A stretch of 64,000 nt of DNA from Haliotis asinina (taxonomy: Eukaryota; Mollusca; Gastropoda; Lepetellida; Haliotidae). Under the pieces are notes generated by a model, which did not search any database, had not been told where the DNA came from, and saw nothing but the letters and a program-made list of their open reading frames with translations. The number at the start of each line of letters is the position of its first letter. Position 1 is the stretch's first letter. The position numbers were made by a program, and so were the translations under genes. Shown here piece by piece: positions 11,625-23,170 of the stretch. The stretch covers positions 30,304,001 through 30,368,000 of the forward strand of contig NC_090291.1 in assembly GCF_037392515.1 (NCBI RefSeq). The letters run 5' to 3'.

Positions 11625-12825
11625 AGTTTAAGAAGAGTACTACATTTCCCTCTACAATTGCATCGACCACAGCAGACACGCACAACACAAGTAAGTACAA
11701 TGTGCTGGGGGTACATACCATTGTTAAAATAATATGCAACACACTAATTCGTATTGTTGTCATGATGTGTAATGCATTAACAGTGCCAAACGTTTTACGC
11801 CGCTTTTAGCAATATTCCGGCAATATCACAGCAGGGGACACCAGAGATGGAATCCACACATATTGTCCATGTGGGGAATCGAACCCGGGTCTTCGGGAGA
11901 CGCTTTAAGAACTAGGATACCCCACCGCCCTTCAATGGACAGGGACGCGACTGAAACTGACAGAGGCTTCATAGGTAATCGTATAACCTCCAGTCGGGTC
12001 TGACAGGTAGATGGACGATGTTTGCATGATACAAACGTTTTTGTTCATTTCATAACGACTGTCGTTCAGGTATTCCCTGTATGGTTTGCTATATATTGAA
12101 GGTTGCACTGTATCCAGGAAGTGTCATATGTGTACGTCCAGAAATGCCCGATGTCCAGCGAACGGCAACATCGCTGGAACTCATCCCTATGAAGTCATGT
12201 CCTGTCCATGTGGTACCGCCTGCTATTCCGATATCAGATACGAAGATGGTAACTATTCCCAAATACACAAACTGTCAGAATGACACCATTATATATTGAT
12301 TACGAGGGTCCACATCTTCTTAAAGTGTAGCTATTAGGTCAGAGACGAACCTCAGCCTACTCCTCCAGCTAGAAGATTGGGCGGTGGCGTCGCATAGTGG
12401 TTAGTGTTCGCTCGTCTTAGCATTGTAAGGTGTACAATGTGTGAAGCCTATCTCTGGTGTCCACGACGTTATATTGCAGAAATATTGCTAAACGCGGCGT
12501 AAAACCCAACTCACTTACTAGCTAGACGCCAGAATCAGGCATGAGTGTCTGATGTAACAATATGATGACATTTAAATCAACATGCTTTGGGAAACCAATC
12601 TTCATTTGTTATCAAACTTTTCGAAATAACGAGGTCTGAAACAGCAAAATGTGTTTTTTTTCAGAAAGTGTAGTGTATCGAGGATGCACCAGAGACTTTC
12701 CCCAGTGGGATCAAGCCTCCTCCAAAGACCTCAAATGTCAAAACATTGGTCAACACTTCCTGTGTTTCTGTCAAGGAGATCGTTGCAACACGCACGACAT
12801 GACGTCCTACCTTTCCGGAAAGTGA
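11625..12825 (+). CDS. LU exon cassette (short stalk plus LU domain, no transmembrane exon)
   Basis: Exons 11625-11690 (22-residue stalk piece, phase 1 to 1, donor GTAAGT), 12102-12248 (LU part 1) and 12665-12825 (LU part 2, stop TGA 12823-12825). All are open and have intact splice borders. No transmembrane or cytoplasmic exon of its own is visible. A relic resembling the start of a transmembrane exon follows CTTTGCAG at 11476, but it runs into a stop before any hydrophobic segment. The first acceptor is phase 1, so the transmembrane exon of LU gene 2 could splice straight to it and give a short-stalk isoform. The alternative is a partial tandem duplicate that is not expressed. Between the duplicates the LU exons differ at six sites, four of them amino-acid changing (A/V, S/P, D/E, P/L). 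Confidence 0.55.
11788..11933 (-). repeat. SINE family A
   Basis: Reverse orientation, with GGGGAATCGAACCCGGGTCTTC (B-box complement) and TTTTACGCCGCTTTTAGC. It is absent from the matching intron of LU gene 2, so it inserted after or outside that duplication. Confidence 0.75.
12382..12517 (+). repeat. SINE family A in the cassette LU intron
   Basis: Duplicate of the SINE at 10671-10803, sharing its substitutions (AAACGCGGCGTAAAACCCAA). Confidence 0.75.
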
Positions 12826-13155
12826 TTGAGAGACAGTTCTCTAAACGCTCTGTTAAACAAACACGTGCATTAATCCTAATGGTTTCTTAACATAAAAAAA
12901 CTGACTTGTGGTGGGAAGATAACTGTGTTCTGGAAAACGTACTGAATCAAGTAATATTCAATGGTGATGTGATGTTTGTGATAACCCTTGACCTATGTTT
13001 ACTCACGTTTGTGTCTGTTCATTATGTCTTCTATACCAAACGGGCATACTTGGCCAGCAATATAGTAATCGATATTATGATCAATATAAACATGGGTTGA
13101 TGTAACCTCGATGTTTGTTTATGTTCCCTGAGCTCAAAGGGTACATCGACCCATG

Positions 13156-13365
13156 GGTGAGTGAGTGAGCAATATTCTAGCTGTATGGCGGCGGTCTGTA
13201 AATAAACGAGTCTGGACCAGACAGCCCAGTGATCAACAGCATGAACATCGATCTATGCAATTAGCGCCCAATGACATGTGTCAACTAAGTCAGAGATCCT
13301 GACCACCCGCCTCTTACGACGAACATAGCCGCCTTTTATGGCAAGTATGGGTTTCTGAAGGCTCA
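13156..13365 (-). repeat. SINE-like family B
   Basis: Carries the GAGTCTGGACCAGACAGCCC core and a GCATGAACATCGATCTATGC box, with the ACTC-type tail at its left end. Confidence 0.7.
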
Positions 13366-13524
13366 ATGTTAATGTTGTACTGTGTGAAGCACGGGTATCA
13401 GATCGTAGCCTTCGTTAGATTTTGAAGGCTGCAAGAAAAACAGATCTAGAGCTATTACCTCCCTTCCATCGATTTGCATTCGCAAAACATCGGTAATTTC
13501 CGTAAAATGGCTGAACGGACAGGG

Positions 13525-13750
13525 AGTGAGTGAGTTTAAGTTACACCGCACGAGGCAATATTCCAGGTATATGGCAGCCGTCTGTAAATTATTGAGTCTG
13601 GACCAGACAATCCAGTGAACTACAGCATAAGCATCGATCTACGCAATTGGGATAGGATGACACGTCAACCAAGTCAGTGACCCTGACCTCTCTATTCACT
13701 TACGACTAGCATGGGTTACTGAAGACCGACTCTGACCCAGATCTTCACGA
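13525..13750 (-). repeat. SINE-like family B
   Basis: A second copy in the same orientation 160 bp after the previous one, starting GTGAGTGAGTTTAAG. Confidence 0.7.
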
Positions 13751-13937
13751 AAGGCGAAGTTGTTAGGATTACGGATTACACATACTCTATATCAGGTTCC
13801 AGTGCCACCTATGCATATATACATATCACCCGTTATAATCTCTAACAATAACCTTCTCCCGAAGATAACGTTGCAAAGACGAAAATTGTGCTATTGAGTG
13901 ATTATTTTGTGGATTATTTTGAGGGCATAAACACACA

Positions 13938-14194
13938 CGCACGCATGCCCGCACATACATACATACATGCATGCATCATCCATGCATGCATGCACACATC
14001 CATCCATCCATCCATCCATCCATCCATCCATACATACATACATACATACATACATAACACAAACATACATACATACATGCATGCATGCATACATACATAC
14101 ATACATACATACATACATACATACATACATACATACATACATACATACATACATACATACATACATACATACATACATACATACATACATACAT
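13938..14194. repeat. CATC/CATA tetranucleotide microsatellite
   Basis: (CATC)n followed by a long (CATA)n run. The many overlapping YIHT/MYVC ORFs are products of this repeat. Confidence 0.95.
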
Positions 14195-14886
14195 AACACA
14201 AACAGGCGTAGGAGATGGATTTGGTGGTTCAAATCACTGTCATTCCTGTAGTTGGATTAATCATTACATGAGTCTGCCCCGAATTAACATTTCCCTCATA
14301 TAACATATAGTGATATGCATTCATAGCAAAGGGTAAATCGCTCCCCTTGAAACAATCCCACGACATGACGCTATGACTCATTATGATACGCTGGTTCTGG
14401 AAAGAAGGACATTTGCAATACGAACACTCCTCAGATATGCAAGTGCTTCAAGAAAGCAATGTCACTCGATGGCATGTACCAATGTATCATTACCCGTGCT
14501 TATCAACGAGAGCATGACCCTGCTTGCAGGACGGTAGACACGTGTTATTTATGACGCTGCAATATGCATAGAATTATAGGCAGGTCACATCCTGGAAGAC
14601 ATACCTTTAAAGGCAGTCTCATATCGACACACTTGGGCATTTGTGCTGTTTAAACGTTCAGTATGATTGACACCTATCATGCACCAGGTTCTTTCGTCAA
14701 CAATATAAACACCGTAGGTATTTCCCACATGAGAAGGAATATTTAACTATAGTTGACTTCTTTATTTCTCCCTTGTGTCACATCTGAGGGGAAGAGCAAC
14801 CTACAGGCTACCCAAGTGATCTCCATTGTCTCTCGTGGATATATCAGAACCATTGCAAGATCACTACAAACATTTTGTCTCACATC

Positions 14887-15180
14887 ATGACCACAAATGT
14901 TTCCTTAACAGATCCCAGTGAGGTTTCCAATGCTGATTCACCTAATGTCTCCGATGGCAGAGGTCGTCAGTCCTGCATCAGTGTCATCAACAGGAGCAGT
15001 GTTGAGCAGCCCGTGACGGATATGGTCATTTGGAACACAATAAACGGTGAACCTGAGGATCAGTACGAGACGATTAGGAGTCTTCGAAGTGATAATATGA
15101 GATACGTTATGTCAATGACGAGAGAGGATAATTCTAGCGGTCAGTCTTTGGTTCGATACATGACGGTCCGACACCTTCAG
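14887..15180 (+). CDS. LU gene 3, cytoplasmic exon
   Basis: 98 residues, ending VRHLQ with donor GTAGGC in phase 0. Polar, with DQYETIRSLRSDNMRY near the membrane side. Not similar to the first exon of LU gene 2. Confidence 0.65.
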
Positions 15181-18100
15181 GTAGGCATGTTCATTAGCTG
15201 TGTAACGTTTCCCTCAAATATCCTAGTTACAAGTTGGTATTGTCTGGTGATTAATCTAATGAAAATAGGCTTTGGAATAGGATGACATGCGTGAACCACC
15301 TCCGTAAGCCTGTTGCCACTTACTACAAACATTTTTACGGGCTGTTTTGTAACTACTGGTAGGCTACAAATGTTGTTCATTGAACACGGTTGTACCCGAT
15401 CAGTTTAGAAAACCCACCGTCTACTCTTTAACCGACAGAATGATATCGCTTTTGCTTGTCTCTTATCGTTAGATTGTAATAATCTGAATTGGGTGATCAG
15501 GTATGCAGCATTCCCACCCTGCTTGTGTGTCTGTGAGAGTAGGTTATTGCTATTTCTCTGTGATGTCCTAGGTGACGCTATAGTAGTCTGGCTTACAGAT
15601 CCTGAAACAAATATACCCAGAGTAGCTCATGCAAGTCTAGGCGGTGTGGCAAGATTTCCACAGTTTCTGGAAATGGAGAAAATTTCTGGGAACCTGTTAT
15701 TGTATTTTGTTTTTATTAAAATGCTTTATTCTATAAAATAAGTTCATTCCAGACAGAAACTTTTAGTGGAAGCACTGAGAAGAGCATTAGTCTGACAATG
15801 TGAGAACTGAGGCATTCGAACACCGTAATATGTCCGTTACATTGGTTTCTATTCCTTTCGTGAAATACACGTGTGAGAGAAAGAGAGAAAGGGGGAGCGA
15901 CAGACACACAGAATGAGAGACGGAGAGAGGGAGAGACAAAGACAGAGACAGAGTGAGAGGCAGATAGAGAGATCAGTTATCTAACCCACTCAGCCACAAC
16001 TAGACTAAGTAGACTGGATCACGTACTCCGCGTTTCCTTCTGACAGGGCTCCCACACCGCGTGAGAGTACAGACTGCCATTTGAAGGTGGTCACATGTAA
16101 CACATGTTATATATGGTATCATCATCCCAACTCAAGTGTCGGTTCGAATACCGGAGTAGACTAGATCACGTACTCCGCGTTTCCTTCTGACAGGGCTCCC
16201 ACACCGCGTGAGAGTACAGACTGCCATTTGAAGGTGGTCACATGTAACACATGTTATATATGGTATCATCATCCCAACTCAAGTGTCGGTTCGAATACCG
16301 GATGAGACCCAACCTAACAAAAGTACTAGAATCTGTACTTCACTGAGATAGCGTAATCCAACTATTACTAGCACTTGTCACTTGGCATTGTGTATTCATG
16401 ACTGTTCCACCATCACCAGGAACACCCCCTCATCACTGATGTTCACCCTTTCGTATAATGTTCAGCATCACCATCAACACCCCCTCATCACTGATGTTCA
16501 CCCATTCGTATAATGTTCACCATCACCAGGAACACCCCCTCATCACTGATGTTCACCCATTCGTATAATGTTCACCATCACCAGGAACACCCTCTCATCA
16601 ATGATGTTCACCCATTCGTATAATGTTCACCATCACCATCAACACCCCCTCATCACTGATGTTCACCCTTTCGTATAACGTTCAGCATCACCATCAACAC
16701 CCCCTCATCAATGATGTTCACCCATTCGTATAATGTTCACCATCACCATCAACACCCCCTCATCACGGATGTTCACCCATTCGTATAAAGTTTAGCACTA
16801 TGTTGTCTTCACGTCCAATGGATTGTGTTCGGCAGATATTAAATGTTGATCATTTCTTGGCATTGAGGCTTTGACTTTCACACACAGCACCACGTTTTGC
16901 ATATCCTGAATTTGATTCACTGCTGCACTTCATTATCCTGGCCATAAATGACTTGATATCTGTCGCTTAGGGACTCTTGGGTGGGTGCTGATGAGCGAAC
17001 ATGAAAAACGTTCCCGAGGACAAGCGCATTAAAGAAATGTTTGCATATTAAGAACATAATGTTGTAAACATGGCTATGCTAAGTGCAGGGGGACAAGGAT
17101 ACCGTCGATAGCCTGTGTGGTGGTAATTATAGCAATATCAGTACTGCCTGAAATATTTCAAGTGTTACTGAGTATATGATCAAACTATAAATCAAACTTA
17201 CTACACTTCCGTGTCCGGTAGGGACTACGCGGAACAGTGAGTGTACGTCATAAGTCACGTGACTCTTTCGGTGAGCAGCTTGAAGTTAAATCTTGCTCAC
17301 ATGTCATGAAGTAGTTCAAGGCCTAGGGGGATATGATCCTCTGGGGTTTTTTTTGTCATGGGGAAAGATGGAGTGGGCAACACATCTTCTACTTTGGACC
17401 ACACCTTCCCAGCAAAGCATAGACTTCCGTACAGCTGCCGACGATCCGAACCCACAACCCCGAGAGTCAGGCACCCAATCGCCACCACACAAAGGGCGGT
17501 CTAGGCGAATGAACCCCCCAGCATCGGCGACCAGGCGCCCGGTTCCGTGGTTCGAATCCCGGAAGCACCAGAACCCGCACCTAACCAAGATAGTGCAATC
17601 CCAAACATAACATGTTACTTTATTAGCTTGATTGGGCTACTTCATGCAAGTAGGTGACTGAGCCGAGCAATAGATTAATGCCTGTTGTTGACAACAAGGT
17701 AATAAAATGTGCTGTACATGGATGGCCAAAATAACACATAGGTAAATGATGTTCCCGGATGTGGTGTAATATATATAGAGATAAACAGAACGTGATATTT
17801 TCCTTCTTCACCTTCTCCATAGTACAGACATAATAAATCAGCGTGGTTTATCACTATATTTACTCTTCTGTTACTACTTACAAACGCTCTCTGCGAAGAT
17901 CCGGGTTAGAATTGATCTTCAGCAATCCATGCTTATCGTAAAGGTGATGTACAGCATTTGGTGGTCTCTCTTACTGACTCGATTGACACATGTCGTCTCA
18001 TCCGAATTGCACAGGTAGATGCTCATGTTGTTGATCACTAGACTGACTGGTCCAGACTTGGTTGTATACAGGCCATCGACATATAGTTTGCTTATGAGTG

Positions 18101-20582
18101 CGGCATTAAACAACAACAAAACTCACAAAAACATTGCAATATATTTTCGTAACCAAATACATTGTCTATTCTTTCCTGAATCATGTAATTTCATTCTGAA
18201 ATATCGTGTAAAAGGCATGAATGCTATAAAACAGGTTCATTCCACGAAAATTTGTTTTAATGTTTCTTCTTGTAGCAGTCTGCACCGACTCTAGCTCCAG
18301 GGAGCCGACAGTTGTCAAGGAAACGGTGCCTGTTGGTGGGACTAGTGGTGACAGTGATAATAGCCCTCCTAGCTGCGCTTGTAGCAGTGACCACACTTCT
18401 TCTCGCCTACCAAGCAGGTAAATCACTTTCTAATATTTGTATCAAGATGTGATGTGGGGGTAGTCCAGCGGTTGAAATGTTCCTTGCTCACGCCGAAGAA
18501 CCGGGCCAATTGCTATAACGTTTAGGAACACCAATAAAAATGGCATAAAATCACACTCACTGTAATGAGTGGGTATAATTTTACGCCGCTTTTAGCAATA
18601 TTCCAGCAACATCAGAAATGGACCCCATACATTGTACCCGTGTGCAGAATCGAAGCATGGTCTTCAGCGTGACGAGCGAGCCCATTAACCACTGGACTAA
18701 CTCCATGGCCCCGCCCCCACTGTACGAATAGTGTATCAGCCGAATTAGTTAACAGACGTCATGAATTTTGGTAGGATGGCTTTTTTAAATATTTCTTGCA
18801 GCCATCTTGGACTAAAAAAGCCGAACATAGTTCACTGTGAATAAAGATATCTTCGTTCACTTACTCATGCACTGTAAAAAGTCATTTTCAGTTGGAAAGT
18901 TGGACATTCGCAATTCTTTCTGTGGGGATATTTCCAAATTGCATGCATCAGCAACCAAATTTTGTACAGTGCCGTTTCCTTTTCGTAAAATATGTTCCCG
19001 TGTTGTCAGGAAATAACGGAACTGATTTTGCATGTGCTTGTCTCTTCGAGTTGTAAATTCAAAGCAGTATAAAGTAAATACTTCTTCTTCATCTTTCTGT
19101 CTTCAGAGCAAGAAGGGGGATACGTTACACTGCCGACAGCACAATCATCATTTACCCCGAGTACAACCATGAATGTTTCCACTGTTTCTACGTCCGTGTC
19201 TTCCATAATGCCATCACTTCCTTTCTCAACGACACCAGCTACAACGGCAACAGCGTCTGCTACGTCGCCAGGTAAGTCTCAGGCTGAAGGGGGCTACCGC
19301 TGAAAACCTTGGGGGTATTGCTGTTAAACTTGGCTTATTTACTTTGTGTGTAAAAGTTCCTAAATGGTGTACTCGTGTATTTACAGTCAATTTCATGACT
19401 TATATTCTCATATTTTTTTATTCCGAAATTTGAAAAAGACTTTTGTGTAAAAATTAAATTATCCCAAATATTTGAATTTAGAGGAATCTGTGGACCACGT
19501 TATGACCATGTACATATATTTGTGCAACGGGTTGTTACGTTTTCATGTATTCAATCTCTTACATCTGAATTTAATCAATTTTTATTTGAATTTTTTTTTT
19601 TTAAAAAACAGAAACGAATGTTTCCCCAATGTTCGCTTTCATCGTATAGGTTGCATGCGGAAGTGTATTTCGTGCACATCTTACAACACCCGGTGTCCGG
19701 CGAATGGTGCAATAATCGAGGGTGACCCAGGAGAAGTGATACCCTGCCCATGCGATACTGCCTGCTTCTCTGACGTCAGACACAATGACGGTTAGCGTTT
19801 GTCTCTCTGTCTTTGGGACCCTTTTTATTTACGTGTTTTACCCATGTTTCCACGTGACAAAAAGAATAGTCAACATGTACAGCTTCCGACTTTGTGTACA
19901 CCCATTTGTCATACACATTCACTATATTCAGTGTGCTGAAACAAAGATAGAAATCTGTATGAAAGTTCCGGAACAACACTGTTTTCCTTTTCATCTGCCG
20001 TTCTACGATAAAAGAAACGAAAATGAAGCAAATTCTAGACTTCTTCAAGTTCTGAATGTCCTTATTCACAGGGAGTACACTTAGTGCATTAAGAGTACAG
20101 TTGGGGCAGCATGTTTGGCATATGTTAAGAGACTTCGCCAATTCAAATAAAAAAATAGTATGGAGGTATATTTACCAAAGTATATAGTATACTTATGGCA
20201 AAAAGCAGTTTCAGTTAAGCTGATGCAAGAATTGAACTATTGTTCATGTAAACATATTTCAGGTAATAGGCCACTGACCTTGACCTTCAATGCAACATGT
20301 GCACCTGGAAGTTCAAGACTAGTATCATCTTTCATCAGTTTAGCTTGTCTTTCTGATTTTCATCTTGTAAGTAAAATTCAGGTATAAACATGCAATGATT
20401 CCTATGACGTGCATCATCTTTCTTCAGGCTATACTGTTCACAGAGGATGCACCAAGGACTTCCCCGATTGGGATGCAGCGTCCTCTGACGACCTGACGTG
20501 TAGAGAGATTGGTAAACATTTTCTGTGTTTCTGCTTGGGAGACCGGTGTAACACGGACGACATGACATCACACATCCCCTGA
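14887..20582 (+). CDS. LU gene 3: type II membrane protein, mucin stalk, Ly6/uPAR-like domain
   Basis: Model: 14887-15180, 18276-18417, 19107-19271, 19650-19790, 20428-20582; 897 coding nt, 298 residues, phases 0, 1, 1, 1. Residues 1-98 are a cytoplasmic region, followed by a helix after LSRKRC, a 55-residue stalk (half the length of those in genes 1 and 2) and the LU-like domain with the same twelve cysteines. It ends GDRCNTDDMTSHIP. The start ATG at 14887 is the first in the exon; a near-cognate TTG upstream was not used. The first intron is 3.1 kb and holds a 147-bp duplication and a 55-bp minisatellite. The cytoplasmic region contains YETI, a Y-x-x-hydrophobic motif of the type used for endocytic sorting; whether it works is unknown. 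Confidence 0.7.
15872..15975. repeat. Purine-rich GAGA tract
   Basis: Irregular GAGA/GACAGA repeats in the first intron of LU gene 3. Confidence 0.7.
16008..16301 (+). repeat. Direct tandem duplication, 147-bp unit, two copies
   Basis: Copy 1 is 16008-16154 and copy 2 is 16155-16301. They are virtually identical (one G/A difference seen near the start). Each ends in GGTTCGAATACCGG, which resembles a tRNA B box. Confidence 0.85.
16408..16790. repeat. 55-bp minisatellite, about seven units
   Basis: Regular units containing CACCCCCTCATCACTGATGT and TTCGTATAATGTTCACCATC. Period measured as 55 bp. Confidence 0.85.
17440..17570. repeat. Third tRNA-like repeat family
   Basis: Contains AGTCAGGCACCCAATCGCCA and GTGGTTCGAATCCCGG. 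The first motif recurs with changes at 23100-23165, so it is interspersed. The ORFs here look repeat-derived. Confidence 0.4.
17893..18112 (+). repeat. SINE-like family B
   Basis: GGTTAGAATTGATCTTCAGC head, the GACTGGTCCAGACTTGGTTG core and a GAGTGCGGCATTAAAC tail. It ends 163 bp before the LU gene 3 transmembrane exon. Confidence 0.7.
18276..18417 (+). CDS. LU gene 3, transmembrane exon
   Basis: Acceptor CTTGTAG, donor GTAAAT, phase 0 to 1. Basic stretch RQLSRKR, then the hydrophobic run LLVGLVVTVIIALLAALVAV. Confidence 0.7.
18453..18562 (+). repeat. SINE family A, degraded
   Basis: GGGGGTAGTCCAGCGGTTGA head and TGGCATAAAATCACACTCAC tail. Confidence 0.55.
18568..18719 (-). repeat. SINE family A
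   Basis: TTTTACGCCGCTTTTAGCAA, and an A-box complement near AACCACTGGACTAAC. It lies almost tail to tail with the preceding copy. Confidence 0.7.
19107..19271 (+). CDS. LU gene 3, Ser/Thr-rich stalk exon
   Basis: Encodes 55 residues rich in Ser, Thr and Ala. Acceptor CTTCAG, donor GTAAGT, phase 1 to 1. Confidence 0.65.
19650..19790 (+). CDS. LU gene 3, first LU-domain exon
   Basis: 141 nt, phase 1 to 1, two codons shorter than in the paralogues. Encodes RKCISCTSYNTRCPANG and PCPCDTACFSDV. The acceptor TATAG at 19645-19649 was preferred over an in-frame CAG at about 19610 because it matches the exon start in the other copies. Confidence 0.7.
20428..20582 (+). CDS. LU gene 3, terminal LU-domain exon
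   Basis: Acceptor TTCTTCAG. Encodes VHRGCTKDFPDWD and HFLCFCLGDRCN. Stop TGA 20580-20582. Confidence 0.75.
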
Positions 20583-20714
20583 AATAATTAAACAGTTCGT
20601 GCACAAGGATCCATGGATGTGTCCAGCTCTTCTTATTGCATACTGTGCATGTGTGTTCCGTGAAAGTAAGATTTTCTCGATTTTAGTTTGTTGTTTATTC
20701 ATTCTCTCCAAAGA

Positions 20715-20852
20715 TTTCCATCTATATCACGGAGTCCGGACCAGACAATTCGCTGTTTAGTATCACGAGTATCGATCTATGAGAATGGGATGCAATAACA
20801 TACGTCCTCCATGTCACTCGCCTGACCACTCCATCCCGTTAGTCACCTCTTA
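20715..20852 (-). repeat. SINE-like family B, degraded
   Basis: GAGTCCGGACCAGACAATTC core and the CCATCCCGTTAGTCACCTCT end. Confidence 0.6.
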
Positions 20853-21782
20853 GTTTATGACCATTACCACTGTTGATAGAGATCTGATGTCTCCAATTTT
20901 ACCGGCCATTTTATTATTTTATAACTGCTGTTAGTCATAAACTACGAAACGACGAATTCACGCGATATAATTTATGGATTGTGTTGAGTGTTTAAAAAAC
21001 CCTGTCTTCTATTCACATTTATATTCACAACCTTCTCATTCACAAAAACATCCACATGAAAATATCAACTGATACCGACCATCCCATATAATTTCTTTTC
21101 TATAAACCGCTTTAACGGCAAATGAAATTGCTGGGTTCCTCTGCTGACAAATATAGTCGTTGGAGCAAAGAATGTCACTTGATATAAAGAACTTAAAACC
21201 TGTGTGTTTTGTAACCGTCATCATATAGATGTAGCTGTAATATATTTGCAAAGACGTAAGATCTATTCTGGCCATTCTTCCCATTCAGGCATTCTTTGAT
21301 AGACGTTGTGTCTATATTTAGGCTACCCATTGGTCAAAATCGGTCATGTGCAGTATGTATATTTTTCCATGTCCCAAGCAACAACATACCTCCAAGAGTT
21401 ATCTCCCTTGTTTACATTTATTGCTAACAAACGCGAGTTTTGGAAGGCGTGTGTGGGAAAAACCGACTAGAATATACTTAGCACAAACTCACCATCTCTT
21501 CCCCATCTTCTACTCACCCTGCCTCGATGCTATTTGACTTGACACATATTACCTCGACCGTGACAACAACCATATCGATCACTTCAAGAAACACAACTAC
21601 GGAAGTTTTTACGTAAGATTATACCTGGTTATGTATTTGTACACTGATTTACAGAGAGATAATGTTTATTAAAGTCGCACTCTCTGAACGTATTCATTAA
21701 ATACAAAGAATTTGGTAAAGGTTAAAAGTACAAACACCACCAGTTAGATTATAAGAAATTAATAAACAAAAGGAATTACAAC

Positions 21783-21905
21783 CCGTGAAAATCCGGGTTA
21801 GAATTGATCTTCAGGAACCTATGCCTACCTAGCGGCAACTAACACGGGATTGGGTGGTCAGCCTTGCTAAGCTGGTGGACAGATGACATCGTCTGAACTG
21901 ATGAG
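21783..21905 (+). repeat. SINE-like family B, 5' part only
   Basis: Starts with GGGTTAGAATTGATCTTCAG, reaches GGGATTGGGTGGTCAG and breaks off at the CA repeat. Confidence 0.55.
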
Positions 21906-21927
21906 AACACACGCATGCACACACACG

Positions 21928-21959
<32 letters not shown>

Positions 21960-21960
21960 T
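21905..21960. repeat. CA dinucleotide microsatellite
   Basis: (CACG/CA)n run. Confidence 0.9.
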
Positions 21961-22907
21961 TTTTAGGGAATACCAAACATTCTTCCATACCACAGACATG
22001 TTCACATTATTATCAATGCCGTCTGAGTCTGAAATGTATAACAAAAATCTGAAAAAAACTGAGATTGGCAGGAACCGCGGACAATAGTTGGTGTTTAGAA
22101 TATGCGACAAAAAATGTGTACATCCCTGTTGGGGTGTAACAAGGAATTCAGCAGACGAACAGCCCTGAATATTTTGAAAAAATTAGTTTAGAACAGTTGC
22201 CTGAAGTGAGTGACTATTACGTACACAAGTGACTCTAAACGTATGATAAGAAGTATATTATTATAGCATGTGACCTTACCGTTGTTCACAGTAACCGTCC
22301 ACTTTCAATGAATAGATTTATCTAACATTCAGTGTGGGTACTAATATTTTATCAACTTTGTTTTTTTTTAAAGAAATGTATGTTTTAAGTAGTACATGTT
22401 AAAAGTATCTTGAGTTTTCACTCATAATCATTGTTTGCTGTTAATTTGAACTTTAAGGCTTTCGCGTTAACTAGTTCATAGTCCGGTCGTGGACGAATAT
22501 GGACGAATCCTTGCGCTATGGCACCGATATGTAGATATCACTTTCTTTGTGTTGTTTGTAACTGACGAACCCTCTTCTATAAAAACATAGAAACGTTATG
22601 CAATGTACAGCATGTCCCCTAGATATCCAAATGTACGTCTTGGTGCTCATTTCATTCAATTAATAAAGTAGTCTGTTCTTATAGACACGTTCCCACCAAT
22701 TTGTGGAGTTACGAATGGCAGTGCAGCCATGTATGCATTTATGTCGTCACAGGCTTCTCCTCAATAACGCAGAAGAGTATTGCGATATTTAAAAAACTGT
22801 TGTCACAGTGGAACGCCCTGTCCCAATCCTCTTTGGTCTTAGGTAACTAAAAACCTTTTTCCTCAATACCAAGACGGTATGCTTCTTGATGTTTCAGTAT
22901 AAGATTG

Positions 22908-22985
22908 AGTTTGGTTTTGCGCTGCTTTAGCGATATTCCGGTAGTGTGGATTTCACACATTATCCTCATGAAGTACACTGACGGC
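22908..22985 (-). repeat. SINE family A, fragment
   Basis: GCGCTGCTTTAGCGATATTCC and the following bases match the reverse-complemented tail. Confidence 0.45.
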
Positions 22986-23094
22986 TGGACTGCCACATCG
23001 TTCTGTACAAAAATAAATGCGAGCATGAATGCTCGGCAACATATGTCATTTTTGGGATTTCACTTTCTTAGTAAAATACAAATTTTGGGTTGAG

Positions 23095-23170
23095 TTCCAT
23101 CTGGGATTCGAACCCGCGCCCTCAGAATCAGGCACCTAATCGCCAGCAAACAAAGTCAGCCGAAAAAATC
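23095..23170. repeat. Fragment of the third tRNA-like repeat
   Basis: GGGATTCGAACCCGCGCCCT followed by AATCAGGCACCTAATCGCCA matches 17440-17570. It reads as a tRNA B-box complement. Confidence 0.4.

Noticed and set aside
13888..14303. Several overlapping ORFs of 72-113 codons on both strands
   Set aside because: They are translations of the CATC/CATA microsatellite.
17293..17610. 105-codon ORF and its antisense partner
   Set aside because: Most of it is a tRNA-like interspersed repeat (GTGGTTCGAATCCCGG).
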